Shown piece by piece: positions 38,078-47,790 of a stretch of 64,000 nucleotides of DNA. The number at the start of each line of letters is the position of its first letter. Position 1 is the first letter of the stretch. The translations under genes and the position numbers were made by a program. Source of the DNA: Paractinoplanes ovalisporus (GTDB lineage: Bacteria; Actinomycetota; Actinomycetes; Mycobacteriales; Micromonosporaceae); the NCBI RefSeq assembly GCF_016834655.1, contig NZ_JAENHP010000005.1, positions 310,001 to 374,000 of the forward strand, given 5' to 3'. The notes beneath the pieces were generated by a model, which worked only from the letters and a program-made list of their open reading frames with translations, searched no databases and was not told the origin of the DNA.

Positions 38078-38965
38078 GTGATCACCGTCGTCGGGCCGAC
38101 GGCGGCGGGCAAGTCCGCACTCAGCATCGCTCTCGCGCACGAAACGGGCGGCGAAGTGGTCAACGCCGACTCGATGCAGCTGTACCGCGGGATGGACATC
38201 GGCACCGCGAAACTCACCTCGGACGAGCGGGAAGGCGTACCTCATCACCTGCTCGACATCTGGGACGTGACGTTCCCGGCGGCCGTCGCCGAATACCAGG
38301 CGCTGGCCCGGGCGGCGATCGACGACGTCCTCGCGCGCGGAAAGACGCCCCTTCTGGTCGGCGGCTCCGGTCTCTATGTGCGGGCGGTTCTCGAGGAGTT
38401 CGAGTTCCCGGGCACCGATCCCGCCGTCCGGGCGCGGCTCGAACAGGAGCTGGTCTCGTCGGGCCCGGCCGAGCTGCACGAGCGGCTGCGGGTCAGCGAC
38501 CCGGTGGCGGCCGAGAAGATTCTTCCCTCGAACGGGCGGAGGATCGTGCGCGCGCTGGAGGTGATCGAGCTGACCGGGCAGCCGTTCACCGCGGCCCTGC
38601 CGTCGCCGACGCCTTATTACCCGTCGGTGCAGATCGGGGTCGACCGGGCCACCGACGACCTCGACGAGCGGATCGCGCTCCGGGTCGACCTGATGTGGCA
38701 GGCGGGACTTCTGGAAGAGGTGCGCGCCCTGCTTCCCTTGGGGCTGCGCGACGGCCGTACGGCTTCCCGGGCGCTCGGCTACCAGCAGGCGCTGGCGGAG
38801 ATCGACGGTGACATGACCCAGGACGAGGCCAAGGCCGACACCGTACGGGGAACTCGCCGTTTTGTGCGGCGGCAGCGCTCGTGGTTCCGGCGTGACCCGT
38901 CGATCACCTGGTTGGACGGCGCCTCGCCGACGCTGTTGGCGGATGCCCTCGCGCTTACGCGATGA
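38078..38965 (+). CDS. miaA: MiaA, tRNA dimethylallyltransferase
   Basis: Adds a dimethylallyl group to A37 of tRNAs, giving i6A, the substrate of MiaB. About 295 residues. P-loop GPTAAGKS near the start, substrate motif NADSMQLYRGMDIGTAKLT, then PHHLLDIWDV, GGSGLYVRAV, NGRRIVRALEV and the C-terminal RRQRSWFRRD. GTG 38078 was chosen because AGGAG lies 8 bases before it; GTG 38054 (adds VPFAGAPR) is the alternative. The stop overlaps the dapF ATG. Divergent from the DUF349 gene. Confidence 0.95.
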   Translation: MITVVGPTAAGKSALSIALAHETGGEVVNADSMQLYRGMDIGTAKLTSDEREGVPHHLLDIWDVTFPAAVAEYQALARAAIDDVLARGKTPLLVGGSGLYVRAVLEEFEFPGTDPAVRARLEQELVSSGPAELHERLRVSDPVAAEKILPSNGRRIVRALEVIELTGQPFTAALPSPTPYYPSVQIGVDRATDDLDERIALRVDLMWQAGLLEEVRALLPLGLRDGRTASRALGYQQALAEIDGDMTQDEAKADTVRGTRRFVRRQRSWFRRDPSITWLDGASPTLLADALALTR

Positions 38966-39804
38966 TGGTCGGCGTGCATTTCACCAAGGGTCACGGCACC
39001 GGCAACGACTTTGTGATCATCGAGGACGTCGACGGCGCCCTCGACCTCACCGCTGAGCAGGTGGCGCAGCTGTGTCACCGGCGGTTCGGCATCGGCGCCG
39101 ACGGCGTCCTGCGTGTCGTGCGCAGCGCGAAGGAACCGGCCGGCGCGGGTCTGGCGTCCGAGGCCGAGTGGTTCATGGACTACCGCAACAGCGACGGCTC
39201 GATCGCCGAGATGTGCGGCAACGGGGTGCGTGTCTTCACCCGCTACCTGGTGTCCCACGGTCTCGCCGCCGCCGACCCGAGCGGCATTCCGGTCGCGACG
39301 CGAGCCGGCGTCGTGGTCGCGGTTGTCGAGGGCGACCAGATCCGGGTGCACATGAGAAGCCCTTCCCTGTACGCGGCCAGCACCGCGACCGCCGGCCCGC
39401 TGACCTTCCCGGGCGTGGCCGTCGACTGCGGCAACCCCCACCTGGTGTGCGGCCTGCACGACGGCCTGTCGCTGTCGTCGCTCGATCTGCACGTGGCGCC
39501 GGGCTTCGACCGCGCGCTGTTCGCCTCCGGGGTGAACGTCGAGTTCGTGGTCCCGGCCGAGCCGCTGCCCGAGACCGACCTGCACGTCGAGATGCGCGTG
39601 TACGAGCGTGGTTCCGGCGAGACGCTGTCGTGCGGCTCGGGCGCGCTGGCCGTCGGCGCGGTCGCCCTGCGCGACGCCGGCCTGGCCACCGGCACGGTCG
39701 CGGTCGACCTGCCCGGCGGTCGCCTGACGGTCACCCACGACGAGCAGGACCGCTGGTGGCTGGCCGGTCCGGCCGTGCTGGTGGCCACGGGCGAAACCGT
39801 CTGA
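38962..39804 (+). CDS. dapF: DapF, diaminopimelate epimerase
   Basis: Converts LL- to meso-diaminopimelate for lysine and peptidoglycan, 280 residues. The two catalytic cysteines are seen in EMCGNGVRVF (~76) and LSCGSGALA (~219); substrate-binding HGTGNDFVIIE near the N-terminus and ERGSGETLSCG are intact. ATG overlaps the miaA stop (ATGA), and its own stop overlaps the next ATG: a tightly coupled three-gene operon. Confidence 0.96.
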   Translation: MMVGVHFTKGHGTGNDFVIIEDVDGALDLTAEQVAQLCHRRFGIGADGVLRVVRSAKEPAGAGLASEAEWFMDYRNSDGSIAEMCGNGVRVFTRYLVSHGLAAADPSGIPVATRAGVVVAVVEGDQIRVHMRSPSLYAASTATAGPLTFPGVAVDCGNPHLVCGLHDGLSLSSLDLHVAPGFDRALFASGVNVEFVVPAEPLPETDLHVEMRVYERGSGETLSCGSGALAVGAVALRDAGLATGTVAVDLPGGRLTVTHDEQDRWWLAGPAVLVATGETV

Positions 39805-40513
39805 TGCACAACGTCGCGCACCGCGGCTATTCCTGGGTCGCGCCCGAGAACACGCTGCCCGCTTTCGAGGCGGCCGTGCGAGCGGGCGCCACCCATGTGG
39901 AGTTCGATGTGCGCACCACGGCCGACGACGTGCCGGTGGTCATCCACGACCGCACCCTCGACCGCACGACCGCGGGCTCCGGGCACGTCTGGGATCTCCC
40001 GTACGCCGAAGTGGCCGCCCTCGACGCCGGCGCGTGGTTCTCATCCGCGTACGCCGGGGTCCGCGTCCCCACGCTCACATCGGTCCTCGAGCTGGTGACC
40101 GGCCCCGAGCTGTTGCTGGAGATCAAGCCGCCCGCGACCCGGCCCCAGATCAAGACGATCCTGGAGCTGGTCACCGCGGCCGGGGTCCGCGACCGCACGA
40201 TCGTGCAGAGCTTCGACCCCGAGATCGTGCGGCTGGTCCGCGAGGCCGACCCGTCGATCCGCCGGGGCCTGCTGCGCCTGCGCTTCGAGGCCGACACCCT
40301 GGCCCTGGCCGACGAGCTCGAGGTGGTCTGCCTCAACCCGTCGACGGCCGATGTGCTGGGCGACCCGGAGACGGTGGCCTCGCTGACCGCCCGGGGCGTC
40401 GCCGTGATGCCCTGGACGGCCAACGACATCGCCGAGTGGGAGCCGCTGACCCGGGCCGGAGCGGTCGGCCTGATCACCGACAGGGTCGCCGAACTGACCG
40501 GCTGGCTCGCCCG

Positions 40514-40517
<4 letters not shown>
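39804..40517 (+). CDS. glycerophosphodiester phosphodiesterase
   Basis: GDPD-family hydrolase, 237 residues, releasing glycerol-3-phosphate from phospholipid head-group diesters. Catalytic AHRGYSWVAPENTLPAFE (first His ~6), metal ligands EFDVRTTADDVPVVIHD and LLLEIKPPA, and the barrel end VMPWTANDIAEW...VGLITDRV. No signal peptide, so cytoplasmic. ATG overlaps the dapF stop by one base. Convergent with the malic enzyme gene, four bases shared. Confidence 0.92.
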
Positions 40518-41977
<1,460 letters not shown>

Positions 41978-42151
41978 GGTGTTCCCTCCGACATTGGTGG
42001 GTGCGTCACCGTAATCTTGCCCCCGTGGAATATGGGATTCCATCCGGGTGGTTGTAGTAGTGCCCAACACTCGTTCGACAACGCCCGGCCACGTTATGTG
42101 GATGCGCCCATCACGGTGACGTGCCACGATCGGGGCCGAGGAGGTCACCTT

Positions 42152-43570
42152 TTGCGAAACACTTACCAGGCACCCGTACTTGAGGTTGACGAGCCGGATG
42201 TGACGTCCGGGGAACTCGAGCTCGAGGAGCGGCACTCGCTGCGGCGGGTCGCCGGCCTCTCCACCGAGCTCACCGACATCACCGAGGTCGAGTACCGGCA
42301 GCTGCGGCTCGAGCGGGTCGTCCTGGTCGGCGTCTGGACCGAGGGAACGGTCGAAGACGCCGACAACTCGCTGACCGAGCTCGCCGCGCTGGCCGAGACG
42401 GCCGGCTCCCAGGTGCTCGAGGGTCTGATCCAGCGGCGTTCCCGGCCCGACACGGCCACCTTCATCGGCCGGGGCAAGGTCGACGAGCTGCGCGACGCGG
42501 TCATCGCCACCGGGGCCGACACGGTCATCTGCGACGGCGAGCTCTCGCCTTCGCAGCTGCGGAATCTCGAGCAACAGATCAAGGTCAAAGTCGTCGACCG
42601 TACGGCCCTGATCCTCGACATCTTCGCCCAGCACGCGAAGAGCAAAGAGGGTAAGGCCCAGGTCGAGCTGGCCCAGCTGCAATACCTCCTGCCGCGTCTG
42701 CGTGGTTGGGGTGAGTCGCTGTCCCGTCAGGGTGGTGGCGCCGGTGGTGGTTCGGGCGGTGGTGGCGTCGGGACGCGTGGTCCCGGTGAGACCAAGCTCG
42801 AGACCGACCGCCGCCGCATCAACCAGCGCATCGCCAAGCTCCGCCGCGAGATCAAGGCCATGCGGACCGTACGCCAGACCAAGCGCTCGCGGCGGCAGAG
42901 CAGCGGCGTTCCGGCCGTGGCCATCGCCGGCTACACCAACGCCGGCAAGTCCAGCCTGCTCAACCGCCTGACCCAGGCCGGTGTGCTGGTCGAGGACGCG
43001 CTGTTCGCCACGCTCGACCCGACCACCCGGCGCACCGCCGCCGAAGACGGCCGCGTCTACACGCTGTCCGACACGGTGGGCTTCGTCCGTCACCTGCCGC
43101 ACCAGATCGTCGAGGCGTTCCGTTCGACGCTCGAGGAGGTCTCGTTCGCCGATCTCGTCGTGCACGTCGTCGACGGCGCCCACCCCGACCCCGAGGGTCA
43201 GGTCAGCGCCGTGCGTGAGGTGCTGGCCGAGGTCAGTGCCGACGCCATCCCCGAGCTTCTGGTGATCAACAAGATGGACGCCGCGGACGAGGAGACGGTG
43301 CTGCGGCTCAAGCGCGCGTGGCCCGACGCCGTCTTCGTGTCGGCCCGCTCCGGCGCGGGCATCGCCGAGCTGCACCAGGCGATCGCCGAGAAGCTGCCGA
43401 AACCGGCGGTCGACATGAGGGTTCTGCTCCCTTATGACCGTGGTGATCTGGTCGCCCGTATTCATCGGACCGGTCAGGTACTCCAGACCCGCCATTTGGA
43501 GGAAGGATCCGAGTTGCGGATCCGGGTCGACGAGCGGCTCGCGAGCGAACTGGAGTCGTTCCGCAACTGA
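42152..43570 (+). CDS. hflX: HflX ribosome-associated GTPase
   Basis: GTPase that splits stalled or hibernating 70S ribosomes, 472 residues. N-terminal HflX domain (EDADNSLTELAALAETAGSQ; RPDTATFIGRGKVDELR), a Gly-rich loop before the helical hairpin (GGGAGGGSGGGGVGTRGPGE), then the G domain with G1 GYTNAGKSS (~308), G2 ATLDPTTR, G3 DTVGFVRHLP, G4 NKMD and G5 SARSGAG. TTG at 42152 (MRNTYQAPVLEVDEPD) was chosen for the GGAGG 7 bases upstream. Placed after dapF in most actinobacteria. Confidence 0.95.
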   Translation: MRNTYQAPVLEVDEPDVTSGELELEERHSLRRVAGLSTELTDITEVEYRQLRLERVVLVGVWTEGTVEDADNSLTELAALAETAGSQVLEGLIQRRSRPDTATFIGRGKVDELRDAVIATGADTVICDGELSPSQLRNLEQQIKVKVVDRTALILDIFAQHAKSKEGKAQVELAQLQYLLPRLRGWGESLSRQGGGAGGGSGGGGVGTRGPGETKLETDRRRINQRIAKLRREIKAMRTVRQTKRSRRQSSGVPAVAIAGYTNAGKSSLLNRLTQAGVLVEDALFATLDPTTRRTAAEDGRVYTLSDTVGFVRHLPHQIVEAFRSTLEEVSFADLVVHVVDGAHPDPEGQVSAVREVLAEVSADAIPELLVINKMDAADEETVLRLKRAWPDAVFVSARSGAGIAELHQAIAEKLPKPAVDMRVLLPYDRGDLVARIHRTGQVLQTRHLEEGSELRIRVDERLASELESFRN

Positions 43571-43662
43571 GCGTTTCTCACGACACGTCCGGCGTGGCAC
43601 CCGCCACCTGGGTTGATTAACGCGTAACACCGGCACGCGACGCCGCATGCGACACTGATCGG

Positions 43663-45522
43663 ATGCGGCGTCTCGTGTTCCCGGTGATCGTGGCCTCCGG
43701 GCTGGTGATGATCGGCTCGTCCGCGGCGTTTGCCGAGGATCCAGCCCCGACGGTCAGTGCGCCCTCGGTGGCCGGCAAGAAGATGTGCGAGATCAAGGAC
43801 GAGCGGATCACCGAGGCGTCCGGCCTGGTGGCGACCCGCACGGGCTACGTCGTGATCAACGACAGCACGGACACGAGCGCCAACAAACGCATCTTCTTCC
43901 TGAACACCAAGTGTGAGGTCACCGACGCCGTCAAATACAGCGGCAAGGGCCAGCTCGATCCGGAAGACCTGATCCTCTCGCCCGACGGCAAGACGCTGTG
44001 GGTCGCCGACATCGGCGACAACAACTTCGACAACGACAAGAGCCGGCCCACCATCGGTCTCTGGTCGCTGCCGGCGACCGGCAAGGGCGAGCCCGTTCTA
44101 CACCGGCTCTCCTACCCCGAGGGTGACAAGCACGACGCCGAGGCGCTGCTGCTCAACGGCGACGGCACCCCGCTGATCGTCACCAAGGAGATCGGCCGGC
44201 CGGCGGGCGTCTACCAGCCGACCGCCCCGCTGAAGGACAACAACGAGGAAGGCGTGCCGATGCGGCGCGTCGCCGAGATCCAGCCGTCCGCCACGCAGAC
44301 GGCCGGCGGGCCGTACGCGCGGATCGGCAACAAGACGATCAGCGGTGGCGCGGTGGCGCCCGGCGGGGGCAAGGTCGCCCTGCGGACCTACACCGACGCG
44401 CTCGAGTGGGACGTGCCGAACGGCGACGTGCTCGCCGCGATCAAGGGCAAGCCCCGCACGACCGGCCTGCCGAACGAGACGCTGGGCGAGGCCATCGCCT
44501 ACAGCCCCGACGGCAAGTACTTCTACACGACCTCGGACATGAACGGCGAGAAGGAACCGCCGAACTACATCCTCCGCTACACGCCGGCCACGAAGATCGC
44601 GACGGTGGCCAAGGAGGCGGGCGAGGACTCCGGCGGCGCGTGGTACGCGAACCTCGAGCTCAGCGACATCACCTACGCGGTCGGCGGCGTCGGCCTGCTC
44701 GGCCTGATCCTCGTCGGCGTCGGCGCGCTGGGCATCATGCGGCACCGCAAGCGGGTCGCGGCCTCGCCGGTCGTGTCCGACGACGACGACAAAGACTTCA
44801 AGAACCCGCTCGAGGGTGAGCCCGAGACCGAGCTGATCGGGGTCGGCGGGGCGCCGCAGCGCAACGGGGTCTACGGCGGGGCCCGCTCGGGGCCGGTCAA
44901 CGGATCGTCCGGCGCCAAGTCGGGTGTCTACGGCGGTGCCGGTGGCAGCGGCGCGGGCGCCAACGGGCAGCGACCCGGCAACGGCGTCTACGGCGGTTCG
45001 GGCCCGGCCAAGGGTGGGCAGCAGCCCGCGCGGGCCGGTGTCTACGGCGGTGCCAAGCCACCCCAGGGCCAGCAGCCGCCGCGCGGTCCGCAGGGTCAGC
45101 CTCCCCGTGGGCCGCAGGGTCAGCCGCCTCGCGGTCCCCAGGGTCAGCCTCCGCGTGGCCCGCAAGGTCAGCCTCCCCGTGGGCCGCAGGGTCAGCCGCC
45201 TCGCGGTCCCCAGGGGCAGCCTCCCCGTGGCCCGCAAGGTCAGCCTCCCCGTGGCCCGCAAGGTCAGCCTCCGCGTGGTCCCCAGGGGCAGCCGCCTCGG
45301 GGTCCGCAGGGTCAGCCTCCGCGTGGTCCCCAGGGGCAGCCGCCCCGGGGTCCGCAGGGTCAGCAACCGCGCGGTCCGCAGGGCCAGCCGCCCCGGGGTC
45401 CGCAGGGCCAGCCGCCCCGGGGTCCGCAAGGTCAGCCCCCTCGTGGCGGCGGGGTCTACGGCGGCGGTCAGAACGAGTTCCGGGCCCGCCCCGAGGGCCG
45501 CTTCGACGGCCCTCGGCGTTGA
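43663..45522 (+). CDS. secreted beta-propeller-like membrane protein with collagen-like cytoplasmic tail
   Basis: Unnamed type I membrane protein, 619 residues. Signal peptide ~1-24 (AFA/EDP); extracellular part ~30-340 with propeller-like segments (SGLVATRTGYVVINDSTD; LDPEDLILSPDGKTLWVADI; GEAIAYSPDGKYFYTTSD); membrane helix ~346-368 (VGGVGLLGLILVGVGALGIM). The cytoplasmic tail has several NGVYGG/SGVYGG boxes and then about 15 copies of PPRGPQGQ, ending with another GVYGG. Length and composition of the tail suggest intrinsic disorder and multivalent binding. ATG at 43663. Function unknown; it stands between hflX and lexA. Confidence 0.85.
   Translation: MRRLVFPVIVASGLVMIGSSAAFAEDPAPTVSAPSVAGKKMCEIKDERITEASGLVATRTGYVVINDSTDTSANKRIFFLNTKCEVTDAVKYSGKGQLDPEDLILSPDGKTLWVADIGDNNFDNDKSRPTIGLWSLPATGKGEPVLHRLSYPEGDKHDAEALLLNGDGTPLIVTKEIGRPAGVYQPTAPLKDNNEEGVPMRRVAEIQPSATQTAGGPYARIGNKTISGGAVAPGGGKVALRTYTDALEWDVPNGDVLAAIKGKPRTTGLPNETLGEAIAYSPDGKYFYTTSDMNGEKEPPNYILRYTPATKIATVAKEAGEDSGGAWYANLELSDITYAVGGVGLLGLILVGVGALGIMRHRKRVAASPVVSDDDDKDFKNPLEGEPETELIGVGGAPQRNGVYGGARSGPVNGSSGAKSGVYGGAGGSGAGANGQRPGNGVYGGSGPAKGGQQPARAGVYGGAKPPQGQQPPRGPQGQPPRGPQGQPPRGPQGQPPRGPQGQPPRGPQGQPPRGPQGQPPRGPQGQPPRGPQGQPPRGPQGQPPRGPQGQPPRGPQGQPPRGPQGQQPRGPQGQPPRGPQGQPPRGPQGQPPRGGGVYGGGQNEFRARPEGRFDGPRR
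45076..45438 (+). repeat. 24-bp in-frame repeat coding PPRGPQGQ, about 15 units
   Basis: Units of the type CCGCGTGGTCCGCAGGGTCA (plus GC) follow each other without gaps. Third positions vary (CCT/CCG/CCC, GGT/GGC/GGG) while the peptide is kept, except one unit with QPRGPQGQ, which suggests selection on the protein. Confidence 0.9.
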
Positions 45523-45559
45523 CCTCTTCTCCTGGCCCGGCTTACTGGACCCAGCTTGT

Positions 45560-46345
45560 CTAGACCCGGCGCAGCACGGCCACGACGCGGCCCATGATGG
45601 TCGCGTCGTCGCCGGGGATCGGGTCGAACGCGGGGTTGGCCGGCATCAGCCAGACGTGCCCGTCGCGCTGGCGGTAGCTCTTCACGGTCGCCTCGCCGTC
45701 GATCATCGCGGCCACGATGTCGCCGGCGTTCGCCGTCGGCTGCTGACGCACGACCACCCAGTCGCCGTTGCAGATGGCCGCGTCGATCATCGAGTCGCCC
45801 TTGACCTCGAGCATGAAGACCTCGCCCTCGCCGACCAGCTCGCGTGGCAGCGGGAAGAACTCCTCGACGGCCTGCTCGGCCAGGATCGGGCCACCGGCGG
45901 CGATGCGACCGACGAGCGGCACGTACGCCGGCTGGGGGCGCGCCGACCGCAGACCCTCCTCGTCGACCATCTCGCTGGGGGAGCGCACGTCGACGGCGCG
46001 GGGCCGGTTGGGGTCGCGCCGCAGGAAGCCCTTGGTCTCGAGCGCCTTCAGCTGATAGGCCACGCTGGACGGCGAGACCAGGCCGACCGCCTCGCCGATC
46101 TCGCGCACGCTCGGCGGATAGCCGTAGCGCTCCACCCAGTCACGGATGAACTCGAGGATGCGCTTCTGGCGGGCGGTGAGGTCGGCGGTGACGGGCTCGG
46201 GGAACTGGCTGACCACGGGAGTGACCGAGCGCAGCTGGGGCGCGTCGGCGGAGCGTCCGCGGCTCGGTGTGCGGCGGCGCAGAGCGGCTCCGCTGTCTGG
46301 CTTGGTCTGATGTTGCCGGCTGCTCGTCCGGTCGTCGGTCGACAC
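45560..46345 (-). CDS. lexA: LexA, SOS repressor
   Basis: Repressor of DNA-damage genes, 261 residues. A ~50-residue basic N-terminal extension, winged HTH (TARQKRILEFIRDWVERYGY; SVREIGEAVGLVSPSSVAYQ), cleavage site AAGGP (VGRIAAGGPILAE), catalytic Ser in EVKGDSMIDAAI and Lys in EATVKSYRQRD. RecA-driven self-cleavage between Ala and Gly releases SOS genes. GTG at 46345 follows GGGAGGG. The upstream region shared with the LysM gene carries one LexA-like box near lexA and three near the other gene. Confidence 0.96.
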   Translation of the reverse strand: MSTDDRTSSRQHQTKPDSGAALRRRTPSRGRSADAPQLRSVTPVVSQFPEPVTADLTARQKRILEFIRDWVERYGYPPSVREIGEAVGLVSPSSVAYQLKALETKGFLRRDPNRPRAVDVRSPSEMVDEEGLRSARPQPAYVPLVGRIAAGGPILAEQAVEEFFPLPRELVGEGEVFMLEVKGDSMIDAAICNGDWVVVRQQPTANAGDIVAAMIDGEATVKSYRQRDGHVWLMPANPAFDPIPGDDATIMGRVVAVLRRV

Positions 46346-46478
46346 GTCCGCCCTCCCTGTCGGCCAGTGCCTGGCGGCACGTGGTGCGTTCGCGGTGCCG
46401 GGCCGCGCGCCGTGGGGATGGCGTTCGCCCGGACTGACCCCTCTTGAGGGAAGACCGTAATAGCGCGGTACGACATAT

Positions 46479-46494
46479 TCAAACATCTGTACGA
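46479..46494. promoter_or_regulatory. LexA-like box on the lexA side
   Basis: Read on the minus strand, TCGTACAGATGTTTGA resembles the SOS-box consensus (right half GTTTGA instead of GTTCGA). 134 bases before the lexA start, it would serve autoregulation. Confidence 0.55.
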
Positions 46495-46530
46495 CATTCC
46501 TCCGGCGTGTCGCCCGGAAGTGCTCGACTT

Positions 46531-46546
46531 CCGTACGCCTGTTCTG
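46531..46546. promoter_or_regulatory. LexA-like box, middle
   Basis: CCGTACGCCTGTTCTG has the same GTAC-N4-GTTC core and trailing TG as recA box 1. Lies between lexA and the LysM gene. Confidence 0.45.
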
Positions 46547-46554
46547 ATAGACCG

Positions 46555-46586
46555 TCGTACGGGCGTTCGATCGAACGCTCGTACGA
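46555..46586. promoter_or_regulatory. back-to-back pair of LexA boxes forming a 32-bp palindrome
   Basis: TCGTACGGGCGTTCGA (46555-46570) is directly followed by TCGAACGCTCGTACGA (46571-46586), its reverse complement with a single mismatch. Each fits the LexA pattern with one core change. The pair lies 28 bases before the LysM-protein start, overlapping its likely promoter. Confidence 0.75.
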
Positions 46587-46613
46587 AGATCGAGTTTCGG
46601 CGGAGGAAACGGC

Positions 46614-46937
46614 ATGGTGGCGAACGGGGTTAGGCACGTCGAGCCTCCGCTGCGACTGACCCGGCGCGGCCGGGCCGTCATCCTCGGTCTTCTCGTGGTG
46701 CTGGCGTCGCTCGCCAGTGCCGTGTTGTTCACCACCGCGTCGCGGGCCGACGAGCCGCCCGCCGGCCCGCCGCCTACGATCGTCGTCCGGTCGGGTGACA
46801 CGCTGTGGGACATCGCGTCCCGCGAGATGCCGCGGCGCGACGCCTGGCAAGCGATGGATGAACTCCGCCGGCTCAACGGCCTGTCGAGCTACCGCGTGGC
46901 CGAAGGTGATGTTTTGATCTTGCCGCGGGGTGCCTGA
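46614..46937 (+). CDS. LysM-domain membrane protein, DivS/ChiZ-type SOS cell-division inhibitor
   Basis: Small membrane protein, 107 residues: short cytoplasmic N-terminus, one membrane helix (~22-42, VILGLLVVLASLASAVLFTT), then an extracytoplasmic LysM domain binding peptidoglycan (VVRSGDTLWDIASREM ... VAEGDVLILPRG). Divergent from lexA and before nrdR, exactly the position of DivS in Corynebacterium and ChiZ (Rv2719c) in mycobacteria, which halt division during SOS. ATG at 46614 follows GGAGGAAAC. A double LexA palindrome sits in its promoter, so damage induction is expected. Role by synteny and domain layout, not direct proof. Confidence 0.88.
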   Translation: MVANGVRHVEPPLRLTRRGRAVILGLLVVLASLASAVLFTTASRADEPPAGPPPTIVVRSGDTLWDIASREMPRRDAWQAMDELRRLNGLSSYRVAEGDVLILPRGA

Positions 46938-47071
46938 ACGCGGCGGTCCGAGGTGGTTGAGTGCAGCGGTCCGTGACCGCCGGTCAACCGCTCGTGTTGA
47001 GTCGGAAAATACGGCGCGCCGACGCGCCGCTGAGCTTGCGCCGGTGTCCGCTGCGGCATAGCGTCTACCCC

Positions 47072-47097
47072 AACATCTAGTAGTTACAAGGGTGTAA
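47072..47097. promoter_or_regulatory. candidate NrdR-binding region upstream of nrdR-nrdJ
   Basis: AACATCTAGTAGTT (47072-47085) is a pseudo-palindrome (AAC..CTAG..GTT), and TTACAAGGGTGTAA (47084-47097) has TTACA/TGTAA arms. The gap 46938-47233 otherwise shows nothing certain. NrdR normally represses its own operon through two such boxes, but spacing here is unusual. Confidence 0.35.
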
Positions 47098-47233
47098 GTC
47101 ATCCACTGGTTGGGGTTCACCTCCCCGGTTTATCGACAGGCTGTGAACGGCGCGAGCTGGTGAGTCATCAGCGAAACGCCGGGCTTTTGCATGCCTGCGT
47201 CAAGCCGTCGGAGGGCTCCGGAGGGAGTTCGCG

Positions 47234-47746
47234 GTGCGCTGCCCGTACTGTCGTCACGCCGATTCACGCGTGGTTGACTCGCGAGAGGCCGACGACGGTC
47301 AGTTGATCCGTCGCCGTCGATCGTGCCCCGAGTGCGGCAAGCGGTTCACCACGGTCGAGGAGGCGGTCCTCGCCGTTGTGAAGCGCAGCGGGGTCACCGA
47401 GCCGTTCAGCCGGGCCAAGATCATGAGCGGGGTCCGCAAGGCCTGCCAGGGCCGGCCCGTCGACGAAGACTCGATCGCCCTGCTCGCGCAGAAGGTCGAG
47501 GAGACCGTCCGGGCCAAGGGTGCGGCCGAGGTGCCCAGCCACGAGGTGGGCCTGGCGATCCTGCCGCCTCTGCGCGAGCTCGACCAGGTGGCTTATCTCC
47601 GGTTCGCCAGCGTCTACAAATCCTTCGACTCGCTCGACGAGTTCGAGAAGGAGATCAGTGCGCTGCGCGAGGCGGCGACCGCCCGCGAGACCGGGGTACG
47701 CCACCCGGTGACTCCGCGGTCCGGCGGTCGCGCCCCGCGGGTTTGA
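47234..47746 (+). CDS. nrdR: NrdR, transcriptional repressor of ribonucleotide reductase genes
   Basis: Zinc-ribbon plus ATP-cone regulator, 170 residues. Zinc ligands in MRCPYCRHADSRVVDSREAD and RSCPECGKRFTTVEE; the ATP-cone runs ~46-136 (VVKRSGVTEPFSRAKIMSGV; YLRFASVYKSFDSLDEFEK). Binds nucleotides and represses nrd genes. GTG at 47234 follows GGAGGGAG. nrdJ follows after 44 bases, so it autoregulates this pair most likely. Confidence 0.95.
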   Translation: MRCPYCRHADSRVVDSREADDGQLIRRRRSCPECGKRFTTVEEAVLAVVKRSGVTEPFSRAKIMSGVRKACQGRPVDEDSIALLAQKVEETVRAKGAAEVPSHEVGLAILPPLRELDQVAYLRFASVYKSFDSLDEFEKEISALREAATARETGVRHPVTPRSGGRAPRV

Positions 47747-47790
47747 CGACGTAACAGACGTAGTAGCGGCATTTTTCGAGGGGGAGCAGT

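Noticed and set aside
42004..42121. Inverted arms CGTCACCGT (42004) and ACGGTGACG (42113) between malic enzyme and hflX as an operator.
   Set aside because: Arms are 9 bases and 100 apart, with no clear partner regulator; could be chance in a GC-rich gap.
46938..47233. A cobalamin riboswitch before nrdR-nrdJ.
   Set aside because: No B12-box-like core found; control by NrdR is the normal arrangement for this operon.
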